From assembly GCA_905250125.1 (NCBI GenBank), contig CAJNOL010000453.1, positions 1 to 64,000 on the forward strand: 64,000 bases of DNA, read 5' to 3'. Of the stretch, positions 47,133 to 60,131 are shown one piece after another (positions within the stretch are counted from its first letter, which is position 1; every line of letters starts with the position of its first letter). The translations under genes were made by a program, and so were the position numbers. The stretch is from Rotaria sordida. Taxonomy: Eukaryota; Rotifera; Eurotatoria; Philodinida; Philodinidae. The notes beneath the pieces are model-generated. The model was not told the origin of the DNA, searched no databases, and saw nothing but the letters and a program-made list of their open reading frames with translations.

Positions 47133-49153
47133 ACATACTTGTCTTTAGCAGAAGGGTATTCCAAATTAATCTAGCCGTTTTTTGCTTTTCTCTTAATAAT
47201 AATCAAAATTGATTCTTTGTGTTATCTTGAGTGAAGTCGAAAGAAAGAAAATTAGATATCTTTTCTTTTTTTGAAATTTGTTTAAAAAATTTAAGTGTCA
47301 AAAACTAATTTATACATTATAAGAAACTTGATATTTATAAAATGATGTGTATTAAAGAAAATTTTTAATGATAATACTGTCGGTTTTATTTCATTTTCTA
47401 TTTGTCTCAATGAAGTGCGTTTTATGTTCTCTGAAAAGAGCACTACAAATATTTTAGTTGTACAAACTTTGATATTATTTATGAAAACAATATCCAATAG
47501 CAATTAATTAAGATTTCTAAGAGTGACTTATCTAGATGTTAAAAGAGAACCTAAACGAGTTCCAATGAAAATTCTCGGGTGATCTGTGTATATTCCATCT
47601 GAAGTTGTAGCTAGATTATGTTTTTCAAAAATGAAATCCTTTTTTTGAACAATTACATTCCAATTTTGTCTGAGGTGATTCAGTATTCACTTGTTTCTGT
47701 TTCGACTATATACATATAAAAATATTTGTAAATGAACATTAAGAAGACGAAATATTAATCCTCGTCTGGCAAAAATAATTAAACAAAGAAGTTTGTGAGA
47801 TATATGAAAATGAATTTAACATGTTTTGTTTTCTATGATTGTCACACCATTCTTGTTTTGTATTATAGTTATTGACAATACTATAAAACATAATAATGAT
47901 TTTATTGTCGATCATTTAAGTCTACAAACTAATAGCAAGAGAAATGAAGTTTTGATGTGTCGTTAAGTGACATTGGAATTCCATATTTGTGTAATTAAAA
48001 GTATGCTAATGAAACGTTGTTTTTATTTTACTTTATTTTAATCACATAAAAAAAACACACCTACCAAATGGTGAAGACAGAACAATCCAGATTGAGAAAA
48101 AAAAAAATAAGAAAAAGTTTATATTTAAAAGAGTGTTAGTTCTGTCATTGCATTTATCATTTATAAAATCGAATAATCAAGCAGTTGAAAAGAGATAATC
48201 ATCAAGATCGCTTTTCTCTAGTTTAACTTCCAGATTCGACAAAAGGATTTTATATTATGAGCACATCAATTGATAATAAGCAATCTCGATGTATATAATT
48301 CATTCTTGAATCAACTGCTGTTAGTTATGATGTGATTGAAGTAGCAATAATATCCTGACTTATAATTCAGTGCACTTGGAAAGTGAAAACAATTATCAAT
48401 ATAAATTTTTGCTTGTTGTGTTGGTAATCGTTTACAAATATTAAATTACAAGTAACAATTAGAAATTATAAAAATCTACGATGAAAAGTAGTTTATCAAT
48501 TTCCATTCATTAGCAAAAGTAAAATACACATCTTTTTGCATCGTATTTTTTTCCCCGAAAACGATTGAATCCTTGCAAGTTTGTAAGTTTCGAAATATTT
48601 TTATTGTTTAAAATTAAGTAAATTTTTCTATATCTATTTTTAATCCATAGCATATTATTTGAAAAGTTTTTTTTTTTTTTTTCAAAGAATATATTTTTCT
48701 AAATACTAAAAAGGTCTAGTTTAGTTTTAAAGATTATTCGAATCAACTTGAAAGACAAACAGAACATTGTGCTTCTTAAAATTGCTATCAGCGAGTTGAT
48801 TTCATCATTCATGTATATGGTACGCAAGAATCAAGCATGTATTCAATAACATTACTTATCAAGTATGTGAAAACAAATATTATAAAAATATACACTGTAA
48901 CATTATAAAAGCTACTCTTAAAAAATTAAGAGATTCGAAAGAGAGGAAAAGAAAGGTCGAGAAAATACAGAACTAAGTATAAAACATAATTATATAATGG
49001 CATATTACTAAAATGTTTCTGTCAAATTTAAACAAATGTGAATATGTTATTGATTTCATTCATTCTTACCATTTAGAAAATAATCATAACTAAAAAAGAT
49101 GTAAACAATCGATTTTCTGTTATTATATCTTATAGATTTTGTGTATATTATGC
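47133..49153. other. Region without secure gene
   Basis: The minus strand 47700-47534 has a short protein-like frame (NWNVIVQKKDFIFEKHNL... PRIFIGTRLGSLLTSR) that could be a stray exon. Nothing else was seen. Confidence 0.3.
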
Positions 49154-51026
49154 ATGATGAATACTATCTTTGTAATTGATACCAATACGAATAAAAAACG
49201 AAGACAAGCTGGTCGACGACGATCAATTGTACGAGAATTTGCTTTGAATACATCCATTCATGGTATTCCAGGTATTGCTCGTAGTCAAAGTATACATAAT
49301 ACAATTTTTTGGTGGATTTCTTTTACTATTTTCACTGGAATTACATTTTATTTTGTTACTCAAGAAATTCGTAGTTATTTCGAATATTCGACTCAAACAT
49401 CAGTAAATATTGTTAGTGAATGGCCACAACATTTTCCAGCATTTACCATTTGTAATCTTGCTCCCGTTCGTTATGATCGTTTCATTAAACCATTTTTAAA
49501 CTATACAACTATGCTTAATATTACTAATACAAATGATACGACTTCAATTTCGTTACTTCAAGCTAAATATATGAGTGATTTTTTTCAAATGAAAATAAAT
49601 CGAAATGAATCTGTGAAAGAATTCTTTTTTCCACTCAGTACAATGCTTATGAAATGTGTATTTAATGGATATTCTTGTTCAGCAGTAAACTTTACTTCGT
49701 TTTCATCATCTTCATACGGTCGTTGTTATACATTTAATGCTAAATTGAAAAATATTAATCATGTACACGATAGTAATGAATATGGTGGACCTGGTCGTCT
49801 GAATCTACGTTTTTATGTTCATAGCCATCAGTATGTACCATATATAAGAGAAGGTCAGTATAGTCATTTTATGAAATACGATCTAAAAAGGAACGTTGAA
49901 GTATAGGGGTAAAAATTTAGACTCTCGACAGACGTTGATATACAGTCTGTGATCGTATATCAGTATAACATCTTGTTATAATATATGAACTATTTTCTTA
50001 TTATATTTCTGGAGGATCAAGTAGAACAATTTCTCTGTAATTAGCAAGAGCAGCTATATCGTGTTCAACATTTTGATTTCGTATAGATTGCACTAACTGT
50101 TTGTTGAGTAGATTCTAATTGTTATTGTTATTCTATGAAAGGTGTCGGTATGATAGCGATGGTGCATGATAATGCACAATTACCTTTGATTGATTCTGCT
50201 GGTATGGCATTAGCAACTGGATTTAAACATAGAATTACATATACCAAAAAGATTGTCTCATATTTACGTTCTCCTTATTCGACATGTGATGAAAAAATAC
50301 CTCCTATGATGCAAGCTATGTTTGATAATTATCAAGGCGCTGAATATGGATACTCAGAAGATATTTGTTATGAATTATGTACACAAGTATTTACGTAAAT
50401 AAATATCTTTCTTTAATAAATAATTGATTGATTAAACTAATTTAGTCAATTGTAGATATCAACAATGTGGCTGTATCAATCCGATACAATGGAATACTCG
50501 TTTGATTTTTCTACCAGAGACTGAAGAAATAATTATGGCTCCTTTATGTAATACATCTGATAAATGTTACGTGGAAGCAGCTCATGTCTTTTTGACGTCG
50601 TCATCCTTGCTTGAGAAACATTGTTCATATTGTCCACAGCAATGTTCTGTTACAGACTTCAATATCAAATCTTCACTATGGAAATCACCACCAACATGGT
50701 TAATCGATGATATAAAAACATTTGTTGAAAATTCTGAAATTCCATTACCTATTGATTGGTCAACAAATTGGCGTTCTCATATTGATTCAAGTTATCTTTC
50801 AGTCGAATTAGTACATGAATCGAGTGTAGTTGAGAATTATACTCAAACAGCAACAATGAGTGCAGTCGATGTTCTATCCAATGTTGGTGGTCAAACAGGT
50901 CTTTGGATCGGTGTTAGTTTTTTGTCTATAATGGAACTAGCAGAAATGGTCTATCGACTTGTACGATACCAATACCATGCTATTCGAAGAACTCATAATA
51001 GAACTGAAGATGATAATAAAGTTTAA
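49154..51026 (+). CDS. DEG/ENaC family sodium channel subunit, 3 exons
   Basis: Exons 49154-49853, 50142-50394 and 50456-51026 join in phase, giving 507 residues. The topology is that of amiloride-sensitive channels: a short cytoplasmic N-terminus with the His-Gly gating motif (SIHGIPGIA, His36-Gly37), TM1 about 48-68, a large Cys-rich extracellular loop (including FPAFTICNLAPVRYDRF and CGCINPIQWNT) and TM2 about 465-487 with Gly-Val-Ser (470-472) at the selectivity-filter position. Members are gated by acid, peptides or mechanical force; the ligand here is unknown. The post-TM2 tail is basic. An acceptor-like TATAG lies 18 bases before the first ATG. Intron 1 (288 bases) contains an odd antisense reading frame. 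Confidence 0.92.
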
Positions 51027-51750
51027 AATTTATTTTGCTTATTTTTGTTTTATTTCATATTGATTTTATAATAAGTATCATATTGAAAGAAAAAGAAAGA
51101 GAGATATAAAAGCTATAAATATAATTTAAATAAATCTCTAATTCAAATTTACTGTAATGAAAAACTTGTTGTCGAGTAAAATTAATCTTATATCATCTCT
51201 AGCTACTTACCAAAATAAAATCTAACTTTTTGCATAGATGACTTTAGTTGTAGTGTCCCGAGAAAGCTATTTGAAATCTGAAAAATTTCAAAAACAAGAA
51301 ATATTTTCAAAATGAATTCAAACTCAAAGTTTTATACGTAATGTTTCTCTCATAATAGAACATATGAATCATGCCCTATAAATCAATGATAATCATATCT
51401 GAATATGTTAATGATATATTTTGTGATACAATGCTTGATATAACAGTATCTATTCGATGTATAATAGAAAATCTTGAAATTACAATATTCTCATGATAAC
51501 AAGTAGTAGTATTTTAAATGATATTTGATAGAATCAAAAGTATCCGAATCAGATAAGTCATGCAATTAGTTGATTTATTTTTATTTTATACTTTTTTTTA
51601 ATGGGATTCTTGATGCTTATCATGGCATGGATTAGTCAAGTTCAATTCACTGCTTTTTTTTTACACATATTTCTTCTTTATTTGCGATGGTGGGGGGTCT
51701 ATATTGTTAAAAGAGAAAATAAAAACCTATTGAACCAAAGTTAATACTTT
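51027..51750. other. Region without recognised gene
   Basis: 3' flank of the channel gene with an AATAAA near 51129. Otherwise nothing was seen. Confidence 0.4.
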
Positions 51751-51895
51751 GATTGGGCGTGTGGGGATAAGGGTGTTAGTGTGATGAGTGCGGTTGTAAG
51801 TGTTGGTGTGAATGTAGATGACAATGTAAGTCTTCTCTGTTCACACGCTCTATCCTCCATTTCACATCCACATTCACCTCCATATCGATCTCTGT
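51751..51895. repeat. Telomere-like fold-back tract, longest copy
   Basis: About 75 bases of degenerate G/T-rich sequence (GGGCGTGTGGGGATAAGGGT and onward), then GTCTTCTCTGTTCACACG, then C/A-rich sequence (CACATCCACATTCACC). Confidence 0.55.
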
Positions 51896-53786
51896 TTCAG
51901 CATTCTTTTGTCTTTCAAATATAGCAGAGCGGGCTCTTTTGTCTTGTTGAGACTTTCGGATAAAAAAGAAACTTGACAAAATAAAAAAAAAGGTTCTATC
52001 GTATCTTAAAGATAACTGAATACAAGCCATCATAAATAAATGTTCCAAGATTCAATCTTTCATTTTTTCGTTATGAAGCTCTTGTGCAACACTAAACTCA
52101 TCCCCTTAAAATGTTTCTAGTAAGTTTTGATCATTATGCAAGTTAACTCGGCTTTCGCTTATATAATTCGAATCAATACATTATTATAAAATTTCTTGCA
52201 AATTGTTCAAGAATAAACGATGCAACTCAATATACCGACAACTCTTAACGATATTCAATATTCACAGATCAGATGACGATCGAATGTAGTGATTGTCCGT
52301 GGAATCATTATGCTATTTGCTTCAATGTTATTCATCTTGAGACGTATCCTTGTTATTCGATATATAAAATCTTGGCCATGGTATCAGTCTTTCAGTAAAC
52401 CAGTCTTGTAGATTAATTTATCGAAGAATTAGAAGCATCGCTGCTTAGTTGGTGTTGATTGTTTTTTCACTCACTACTGTGTAGAAATGTTACCTTCTTC
52501 TTTCGTCTTTACTACCCTCAATGAGCTGCTTATTCATGTGAAAAGGCGTGTGACAACTTAACAGAGACTGAAGCGAGTCAAATCGAGTTGAGTAGCCGAG
52601 TATCGACTAAAAAAGCGAGGAGTGTAATGAGAGATATCGAAAGACGACGAACATCCACACTCTTTTTTTCTCTACTGGAAAGCAAGTAGGACATACGTTG
52701 CCCCACCGCTATCAAAAGATTAAGCAAGATTGAGTACCGTTATAGTAAATTGAAAAAAGATTCTTCAAATTCTATGTTAAATATGTTTTAGTATTAACTG
52801 TGAAATACTGCATGTCTCACCTTCGAACAAATACCTGGTGTGCAGCAATATAGATGGTACTTAGAAGCTACCTAATGAGATATGTAGACATATCGGTACT
52901 CATCATGATAGCTAGTTCATGTGTACACTCGTTAGCCTTCTTATTGTCCTTAAGATTAAAACAATCTCACTTGCATATTACTTATTGTTGATTCTAAATG
53001 TACAGCTTTTCTTGTAAAAAATCGTGTACAAGGAAATGATCCAATTTTAAGAAGGAAATAGTGGCATGCTATGTCATTTGTTGAATGACACTTTCATCGT
53101 CAGAATTTTCGTCTAAGTAACTTTGTCGAAAACGTTTTTTTCGAAGTTTTTTTGTAGAAAAGCATTTCGTCAAAAGTAAATTATTTTCCTCTTATCATTT
53201 ATCTCACCGTCAGAAGACAAGTTTAAAAGTATCTCGTAATTAACTTTCTTCCTTTGGTGACGATAGAAGAATTTCAGGGCATCGTTGAATAGCATTTCAT
53301 GTTTTTCGTCGAAAAGCACTTCAAGAAAAAGTTTGCAGACTCTCAAGGCTATTATGAACCCTTCAATTCTTCTACAGAACTATTAAGAGGTCCGCGAATT
53401 TTCTTCCACACTTAGGTTTACAGTATCCTTGCCTGGCTTTTATCCTCATCCTCACATTTGGAGTACCCCTTGCCTTCACCTTCATATTTGAAGTGCTCTC
53501 CATGACCAAGAAAAGACTTTCGACGAAAAATAGATACCTATCTGAGTTTGTTGATGAAGTGCTTTGTCAACGAAGTGTCGTGTGGATAAAAATTTTTCGA
53601 CCAACAGTGGACACAAGGATTCAGTGTTTAATTTTCCTCCTTATCTTATTGGTACCGACTCTCTTTCTTTTATGCAGATAAAAGTAAATATCACTTTACA
53701 TTGGTATTAAAAATAATATGTTGAAAAGAGTTAATAAAATGTGTCTGGTAAAGAAATACAAATATTGCATGAAAGTTGTTAAAAAA
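51896..53786. other. Region without recognised gene
   Basis: Around 53430-53510 a TTGCCT...TTCATATTTG phrase is tandemly repeated twice with drift. Short frames only. Confidence 0.35.
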
Positions 53787-55211
53787 TCAATCTATTGAAC
53801 TTATGATTGACTCATCTAAGGCAGTGTCAATTAGTTCTTTCAATCTGGTCATATTGACTCTGATCGATGCATCTTGCCGAGTATCCAATGCTCCAGGAAA
53901 GTCGAAAACATAATCTTTTGCACTTCGCACTTGATAGTAAAGTTTACGAATATGTGGAAAATAATTCAAAAAAGCTCCGTCCATCGAAGCTGATTCTCCT
54001 ACTCTATATCTCGCTCGCTGCGCATATGCTTTCTTATTGACATAGAAATCCATTATGATTGCGTGTGTGCCGTCAGATAAAAATGGTATTATTGTTGAGA
54101 TACCACCACATGGTGTGATTAATATAGTCGTTTTGTGTAATTCATGCAGTTGTTGAGTAAATGTATATTCACTCCAATCAATAACATCAAGCTGTATCTG
54201 TGGATATGCCAATTTTATAAAATTTTTAACTTCAACAAGATTTGAAATTCCACGTAAACTACGACGCATTGCTCGAGTTTTGTTAACAAGTACAATACGA
54301 TGACGTGATGGTAAATCGGATATATTGACACCATGATATTGTAGGATAGCAGTACGATAGTCATAGAAAAGTTTTTCTTTTCCATGTGTATATGGTTCAT
54401 GGTCAATAGAAAATACCGGTTTAGCACCACCAGCTACAAGAGTTTGAAAACATACAAGTGGAGAAGAAAAATTATTTGTGTAATGATCAAGACTATCAAC
54501 TTTTGCAGCAAACGCAGGAACTAGATTTTCATACATATGATGAAATTGGTCTCCGCTCTTTGGAAAATTTCGGTATTCAAGAAGAACAGCATTTCTATCA
54601 TATTCATTTAATCTGATCATAGCAAAGTAAGTAGATGCTATGTCTTCCCAAATGATATGACCAGGATTAAAGGGAACATGCCAATGCATAAATAGAACAT
54701 GAACATGTTGTAAATAAGGTACTTCATTAGCAGATGGTAACAATTCTTCAACAATTGTTGGTCCCCATGATCCATGCACAGTTGGTCGCGTTACAAGACT
54801 AACAAATCCATGATTATTTATATTAAAATCATATATATGACCTAGTTTAGGTTCAAATAAAACTGGCCTTTTAATTCCGCCTGGTTTACGATAAAACTGA
54901 AATATTTTTCTTGTTTTATTGTAACAAATATTATTGAATACACAAGTTCTTTGATGCCATTCAGATTCATAATTCATATTACCCGTACAAGTCCAAGCTG
55001 ACTGAACATTCAAACGTCCCGATAAATTTGCTTCATGGATTTTTTCTTCACCTTGATGTAATGATACTTCATTTGAAAGTGTCGTATCATGAGAGCCATA
55101 AGGATGATGAGTTTCCAGTAAAACATGCAAATAATAAATAGTAAGTATCGTAATAGAACTACATAGAAGCCAAAGCAAAGTTTTTCTCGCTCGAAATTTC
55201 AGCGGTACCAT
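53787..55211 (-). CDS. GT61-family glycosyltransferase, type II membrane protein
   Basis: A single 474-residue exon from the ATG at 55211 to a TGA. It has a short basic cytoplasmic tail, TM at residues about 12-32, a stem, then a catalytic region with GT61 (DUF563) features: NPGHIIWEDI (182-191), LEYRNFPKSGDQFHHMYEN (211-229), RRSLRGISN (316-324) and LITPCGGISTIIPFL (364-378), the position where other members have a GAHGAGL-type loop. Members are Golgi/ER xylosyl- or GlcNAc-transferases (for example POMGNT2, EOGT and plant xylosyltransferases). The specific sugar and acceptor are not assignable. Several Asn-X-Ser/Thr sites support a luminal position. It is intact and intronless, unlike the neighbouring channel gene. 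Confidence 0.85.
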   Translation of the reverse strand: MVPLKFRARKTLLWLLCSSITILTIYYLHVLLETHHPYGSHDTTLSNEVSLHQGEEKIHEANLSGRLNVQSAWTCTGNMNYESEWHQRTCVFNNICYNKTRKIFQFYRKPGGIKRPVLFEPKLGHIYDFNINNHGFVSLVTRPTVHGSWGPTIVEELLPSANEVPYLQHVHVLFMHWHVPFNPGHIIWEDIASTYFAMIRLNEYDRNAVLLEYRNFPKSGDQFHHMYENLVPAFAAKVDSLDHYTNNFSSPLVCFQTLVAGGAKPVFSIDHEPYTHGKEKLFYDYRTAILQYHGVNISDLPSRHRIVLVNKTRAMRRSLRGISNLVEVKNFIKLAYPQIQLDVIDWSEYTFTQQLHELHKTTILITPCGGISTIIPFLSDGTHAIIMDFYVNKKAYAQRARYRVGESASMDGAFLNYFPHIRKLYYQVRSAKDYVFDFPGALDTRQDASIRVNMTRLKELIDTALDESIISSID

Positions 55212-56494
55212 TTCGTATTATATCTGTAATTTTTCCACGCTTAACACTAAACACAGATAATTGAGAAATAACTTGTTATGGTATTTTTCATCGATTTTCT
55301 GTCTTGCAAAAAAAAACCTGATAGTTAGACGAATTATGCGAAAGGAAGAATGAATAAAACGGCACTTTCCGTTGAAATATTTAATATATCTGAAAATAAA
55401 AACATTCGCATGGTATTCAACTTTTAGAAGGCGAGAGCACGACTATAGCTTCTTCAGGCTAATCTTTGTGTGTTTTTATCATTGTTTCAGACTAATTATT
55501 TTTCATTTCCGATTTAATCTAAAATTCGACTTAGTAATAAATTTCGAGTTATAGAAGTGCACAAGAGACATTGCAAAATCAACAAGGAGAAACCACCTGA
55601 ATATATTTCGGCCATAATCTTACAGAAAATCTTTGATGCTTTCGTACTAGATCTTTGGCAGATCCAATAGGGGCCCTGCAAGAATTCACTGCTTTTTCCT
55701 GAGGAAACGACTAAATTCTGAAAGAAGCGTATAGTTCAGAAATTTCAAGATCATGGCAGGACTTGAAATAGGACTTCATCAATTGCCTGAGTCGTTTTTC
55801 TAATACATAGATTTAAAAATCAGGAATAGGTTCAGGAAACCATATGTTCTGACAGCAATCTGTAGTCACGAAATCCCAAAGACTTTAATAGAATGTAGAA
55901 CCAGATCTTAGAAGGATCCAGAGCAGCTAGCTGCCCATTGTTTTTAGTTCAGGATGCTGCCAAGATTTCGATGATTTCTAATTGAAAAAGAAATGTCAGT
56001 CGACATCTGGGAGGACTTCACTAGATTTTCCGTAGCATATTATCAGATATTTGAAGGTGTGAATAAGGGTGTTGCTGTGCGCATAGATGTATGACTACGG
56101 TTGTGGGATAGAGTATGGGACTGCGCTTTCTTTTTAACAACGAACCAACCTACATACTACCACCCCTACAACTACATATGCTCATACCGGCACCAATTTC
56201 CATACCCAGCGGGAAACAGTGAACTCCAGATTTCAACGAGCTATTTGGCTGCGTTTAACTTCCGGAGATTTCACAGTACTAAAAGACTTATGAAGCCACG
56301 TGGAGTCTCGATGTCTTACACAGTTTTTCTGTCAGTCAAACATTGCATAGAAAGAAAAAAGTATGCTCCATCGACTGGAACATAATATTCACATTAAACT
56401 GTAAATATATGTACTATAAAAACAATATCATTATACTAGATTATCATAGTAGAGAAGAGGCAAATCACGTTGGACACAAAAACACTAAATTTAT
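55212..56494. other. Region with a telomere-like tract and no gene
   Basis: 56056-56125 is G/T-rich (AAGGGTGTTGCTGTGCG...) and 56150-56212 C/A-rich (CATACTACCACCCCTACAAC), again in inverted arrangement. 55610-55990 contains two distantly similar segments around CAGATCTT/AGATCTTTGG. The open frame at 56101-56385 is probably chance. Confidence 0.4.
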
Positions 56495-57691
56495 GAGAAA
56501 ATCAAGCATTACATGATATAAATGATGAGTTTAATGTTCGCTGAAATTTTAAGTTCAATCTGTTTACTTTTTTCTATATAAGCAATCAAAATACTAATGG
56601 AATTTTTCTTATGGTTTTTTTTATCTATAACTATTGCAGTATTGTCTTTCTGTATATTTCTATATTTTATTTAAGTTTCATTATTTAGAATATCTAACAA
56701 TTTTTGTCTTTGAGAAAAGTAAACCACTTTTAATTAAAAGTCATATTATCCTATTATTCATAAGATATGTTTGAAAATATTGTTTTATTTTTCATCGTTT
56801 ATATTTTCTCGATCAGTTAATATTTTCTTAAGTAGCTACTTTTTTGTTGTGGGTTGTATGATGATTGAAGATGACTAAATCAGACCTTCAACATTTTTAG
56901 TGTGAACAAAGGCAAAGACAATACATTTAGAGGTGGATTACCAAGTTCTAATTGTGAAAAGTTGAAATTTATCGAAAAGAAATCTGATATTCGAAATCAA
57001 CCTGAAAAACTATACCAGAAAATATGCTTTCGATCTTGACATTTTCTTTATGAGAATTTCACGATACTTCATTCTAGCCATTTATCCTTAAAATTTTTCT
57101 CCTATGATTCTCTTTGAATGAAATTTCAATGGAAGATATTTTATAATGAAATATTTTCTGATTTAGTTTTTCAAACTGACTAGGAATATCAGATTTGTTT
57201 TTGATAAATTTCAACTTTTCACAATCAGAAATTGATAATATCTCCTTTCAAACTATTTTGTATAGAAGTGATTCACCTCTAAATGTATTGTCTTTACCTT
57301 TGTTCACACTAAAAATGTTGAAGGTCTGATTTAGTCATCTTCAATCATCATACAACCCACAATAAAAAAGTAGTTACTTAAGAAAATATTAACTGATCGA
57401 GAAAATGTAAACGATGAAAAATAAAACAATATTTTCAAACATATCTTATGAATAATAGGATAATATGACTTCTAATTAAGAGTGCTTTACTTTTCTCAAA
57501 GACAAAAATTGTTAGATATTCTAGATGATGGAACTTAAATAAAATATAGAAATATACAGAAAGACAATACTGTTAATAAAAATTTCATTAGTATTTTGAT
57601 TGTTCATATAGGAAAAAGTAAATAGATTGAACTTAAAATTTCAGCGAACACTAAGCTCATCATTTATATCATGGTAATGCTTGATTTTCTC
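56495..57691. repeat. 1.2-kb palindrome
   Basis: The left arm 56495-57025 and right arm 57151-57691 are reverse complements, about 95 percent identical by eye over the best 300 bases (for example GTTGAAGGTCTGATTTAGTC in the right arm), with a spacer of about 125 bases. Neither arm has a recognised coding frame. Confidence 0.9.
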
Positions 57692-58189
57692 AGTAGATAG
57701 TCTAAAATGTATTTGAGATTTTTGTTGATGAAGAAGCTGAAATCGATTTAATTAAACTGAGATGTCTTTTTTTTCTCTTGTACTTTCTGCATATGTCATC
57801 ATTCGTATACCAATGTTATTTTAACTATTTGTGTTATCGACTGATAACGATATCGGAGCTGATGTTAAGTATATGAGGATGATTACTTGTGTTAAGGTTT
57901 TTTCGTGTCGACAATAAAGCGATGAATGATTGATGTCAAACAGTTTATCATTATCTTTAATCCCGTTTATTACTTGACATGGAATAGCAGCCTTCAAATG
58001 TCTATAATAGTTGGAAATTTGAAATTTTTCATGATTTTTTTTTCAATATGAATAATTTATCACCATAATAATTGATACTGGCGTTTAATGTATTGTTTAA
58101 ACTCTTAAATGATATTGTTGACGGTCAATTAATGTAAAATCATTTAAAGTCAAATTTTCGTTAATATCATTATACCAAAGCTGTATAGA
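57692..58189. other. Region without recognised gene
   Basis: Flank of the palindrome. Nothing was seen. Confidence 0.4.
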
Positions 58190-60131
58190 ATTAGTTGTAT
58201 ATTTTTTTTATGATTAAGAAGTGTGCATTGAACTCTTGATGTTATTATGTCTTGTTGGTGTGACATTTGAAGACAATGTAATCGTTGACTGATTAACATT
58301 TGTTGTAGTTATTACAATTGTTTTTCAATTCTTCTTTCTTTTATCTTCATTATTTTTTATTCTGAATAGTTCAATTAAATAATCGATATAATCTTTGTCA
58401 CGTACTTTAATAGTACATGATCCATCATCATTCTTAAATCCAATCTTGCTCTTAATGTTATCTAAATTGTTTGCTTGCTATATTCGTAATTCGGTATGGA
58501 TGTGCGTCTTCAATTTAACCATATTTGCACGGACTACATCGAGCTAGTAGTGGAAATTTCAAACATAATCAATTGAGATTTATGATAATTGGAGAAATTT
58601 GTGGTTTATCAATGTCACTAGGATCGTCTTGAGTATTAAACATGAAAGAAATAGCAAAATTGGTAAAGAATAAAAATTTACTTAACTGTTTCATAGTTGT
58701 CTGATAAAATCAAATCAAAATTATCTTATTTATAAGATTATGTGTTTCGTACGATTGATGCGATAAGTTAGCGAAATCATATTTTGTTTTTTATAATTAG
58801 ATTGGTTTGTTTTTGTCATTGCTTATTGACATAATATGTTGGTCGTGAAATAAAATTATGTAGTATCACTCACATAAACATACGACTCATCATAGAAGGC
58901 ATGACTATGCTCACATGTTTATCATTTTTTCCTTCTTCATTGACGTCATTAATGATTAGATGCATTGGACGTATTTTGTTTGTATGTGTATAAGTAGATT
59001 CATTGTTTGTCTAAACAAACTGATCATAAGCAATATATTTAAATAATTTTTTTCTTTTAACCATATCTGATCAAACTTCTACTGGTGTCATTTTATCTTT
59101 CACCTGAATTAACAGCAAGTATATCAGTTTTTGTGGCAAACACGTGTACGAAAAGAAAATGTTATTTCTCACAGTCGAACATTAAAGTGATATTCTTATT
59201 GTTTATTGAATAAATAAAGATTATTTCTTTTTCTTCGATGTCGTTACTAATATTCTGTTTGTAAATCTAATGAATGGTTGTTCAAGAAGACAATATCAGC
59301 AACAGACTATTACTTCTGATATAATCATTTAACAGCCACGATCGAACCAGTAATGAAACTATCATAACGTACATGTGTAGTAGTAAAAAACTTGATAGTC
59401 TATAACGATCGACAAATTGTGATTGATTTAGTAGGAATGTTAAATTATATGAATTAAATAATGCTTTTGATTGTTCAAAATTTGTTTGATAGAATAGATG
59501 CGACCGTGTACCGACTTTTATTAACTCTATTGATGAATCAAAAGAATAATAGTAGTAAGCATAGTAAGACTCTCATGATTTAATTTAGTGTTAATTTATA
59601 TTTGACCCACAATAGTGGAATTACCAGAAATAACATAATATCCACATGAAAATCGACGCAATTCAACAAATTGACATGTAATGAATAAAACCAATAATCA
59701 AGTTTGATATAATTCACTATGAATAATAGACCAACGAAATAGTTTGAAATGGTAGATTTTGAATGTTGTAAATAAGGTTGTTCTAAATCATCAAATAAAT
59801 ATAAAATATAAAAACATCAATATTAAACCCGGATAATAACATAATAAATGTGTCAAAATAAATGCAAAATAATTTGTATCATTATTATTATTGTTTGTTA
59901 ATAAAAAAACCACTTATAACAGAAAAAATATTTCTAAACTATGAATAAATATGAATGAATTTGATTGAACCATTTCTTAGCTGGATACATTGGTGTAAAT
60001 AGAATGAATAATTGAGAGATGTGAGGATCGGCAATAGATAAACTCGTTAGTGCTCTTAAACCATCAATAGTTGGAAATGAATTTGATTTAAATAATGATT
60101 GAAAATCTTGTTTTGGTTGAAATATTGACAT
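58190..60131 (-). pseudogene. Acyltransferase-3 (nrf-6-like) remnant
   Basis: The minus strand starts with ATG at 60131 and reads FPTIDGLRALTSLSI, the N-terminal motif of membrane acyltransferase-3 proteins. After many stops a second piece appears at about 59800-59600 (NYFVGLLFIVNYIKLDYW, VDFHVDIMLFLVIPLLW), matching the family's membrane segment around the (S/A)VDMQFFL motif. Further pieces at 58560-58330 (IGFKNDDGSCTIKVRDKDYI) may belong to it or to another dead gene. The lower boundary is uncertain. Confidence 0.5.

Noticed and set aside
52276-52410. Short Cys-containing plus-strand frame (ECSDCPWNHYAICF)
   Set aside because: Only about 40 codons, no signal peptide, splice or family support.
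54215-54430. Second minus-strand frame within the GT61 gene
   Set aside because: Shadow of the intact 474-residue frame.
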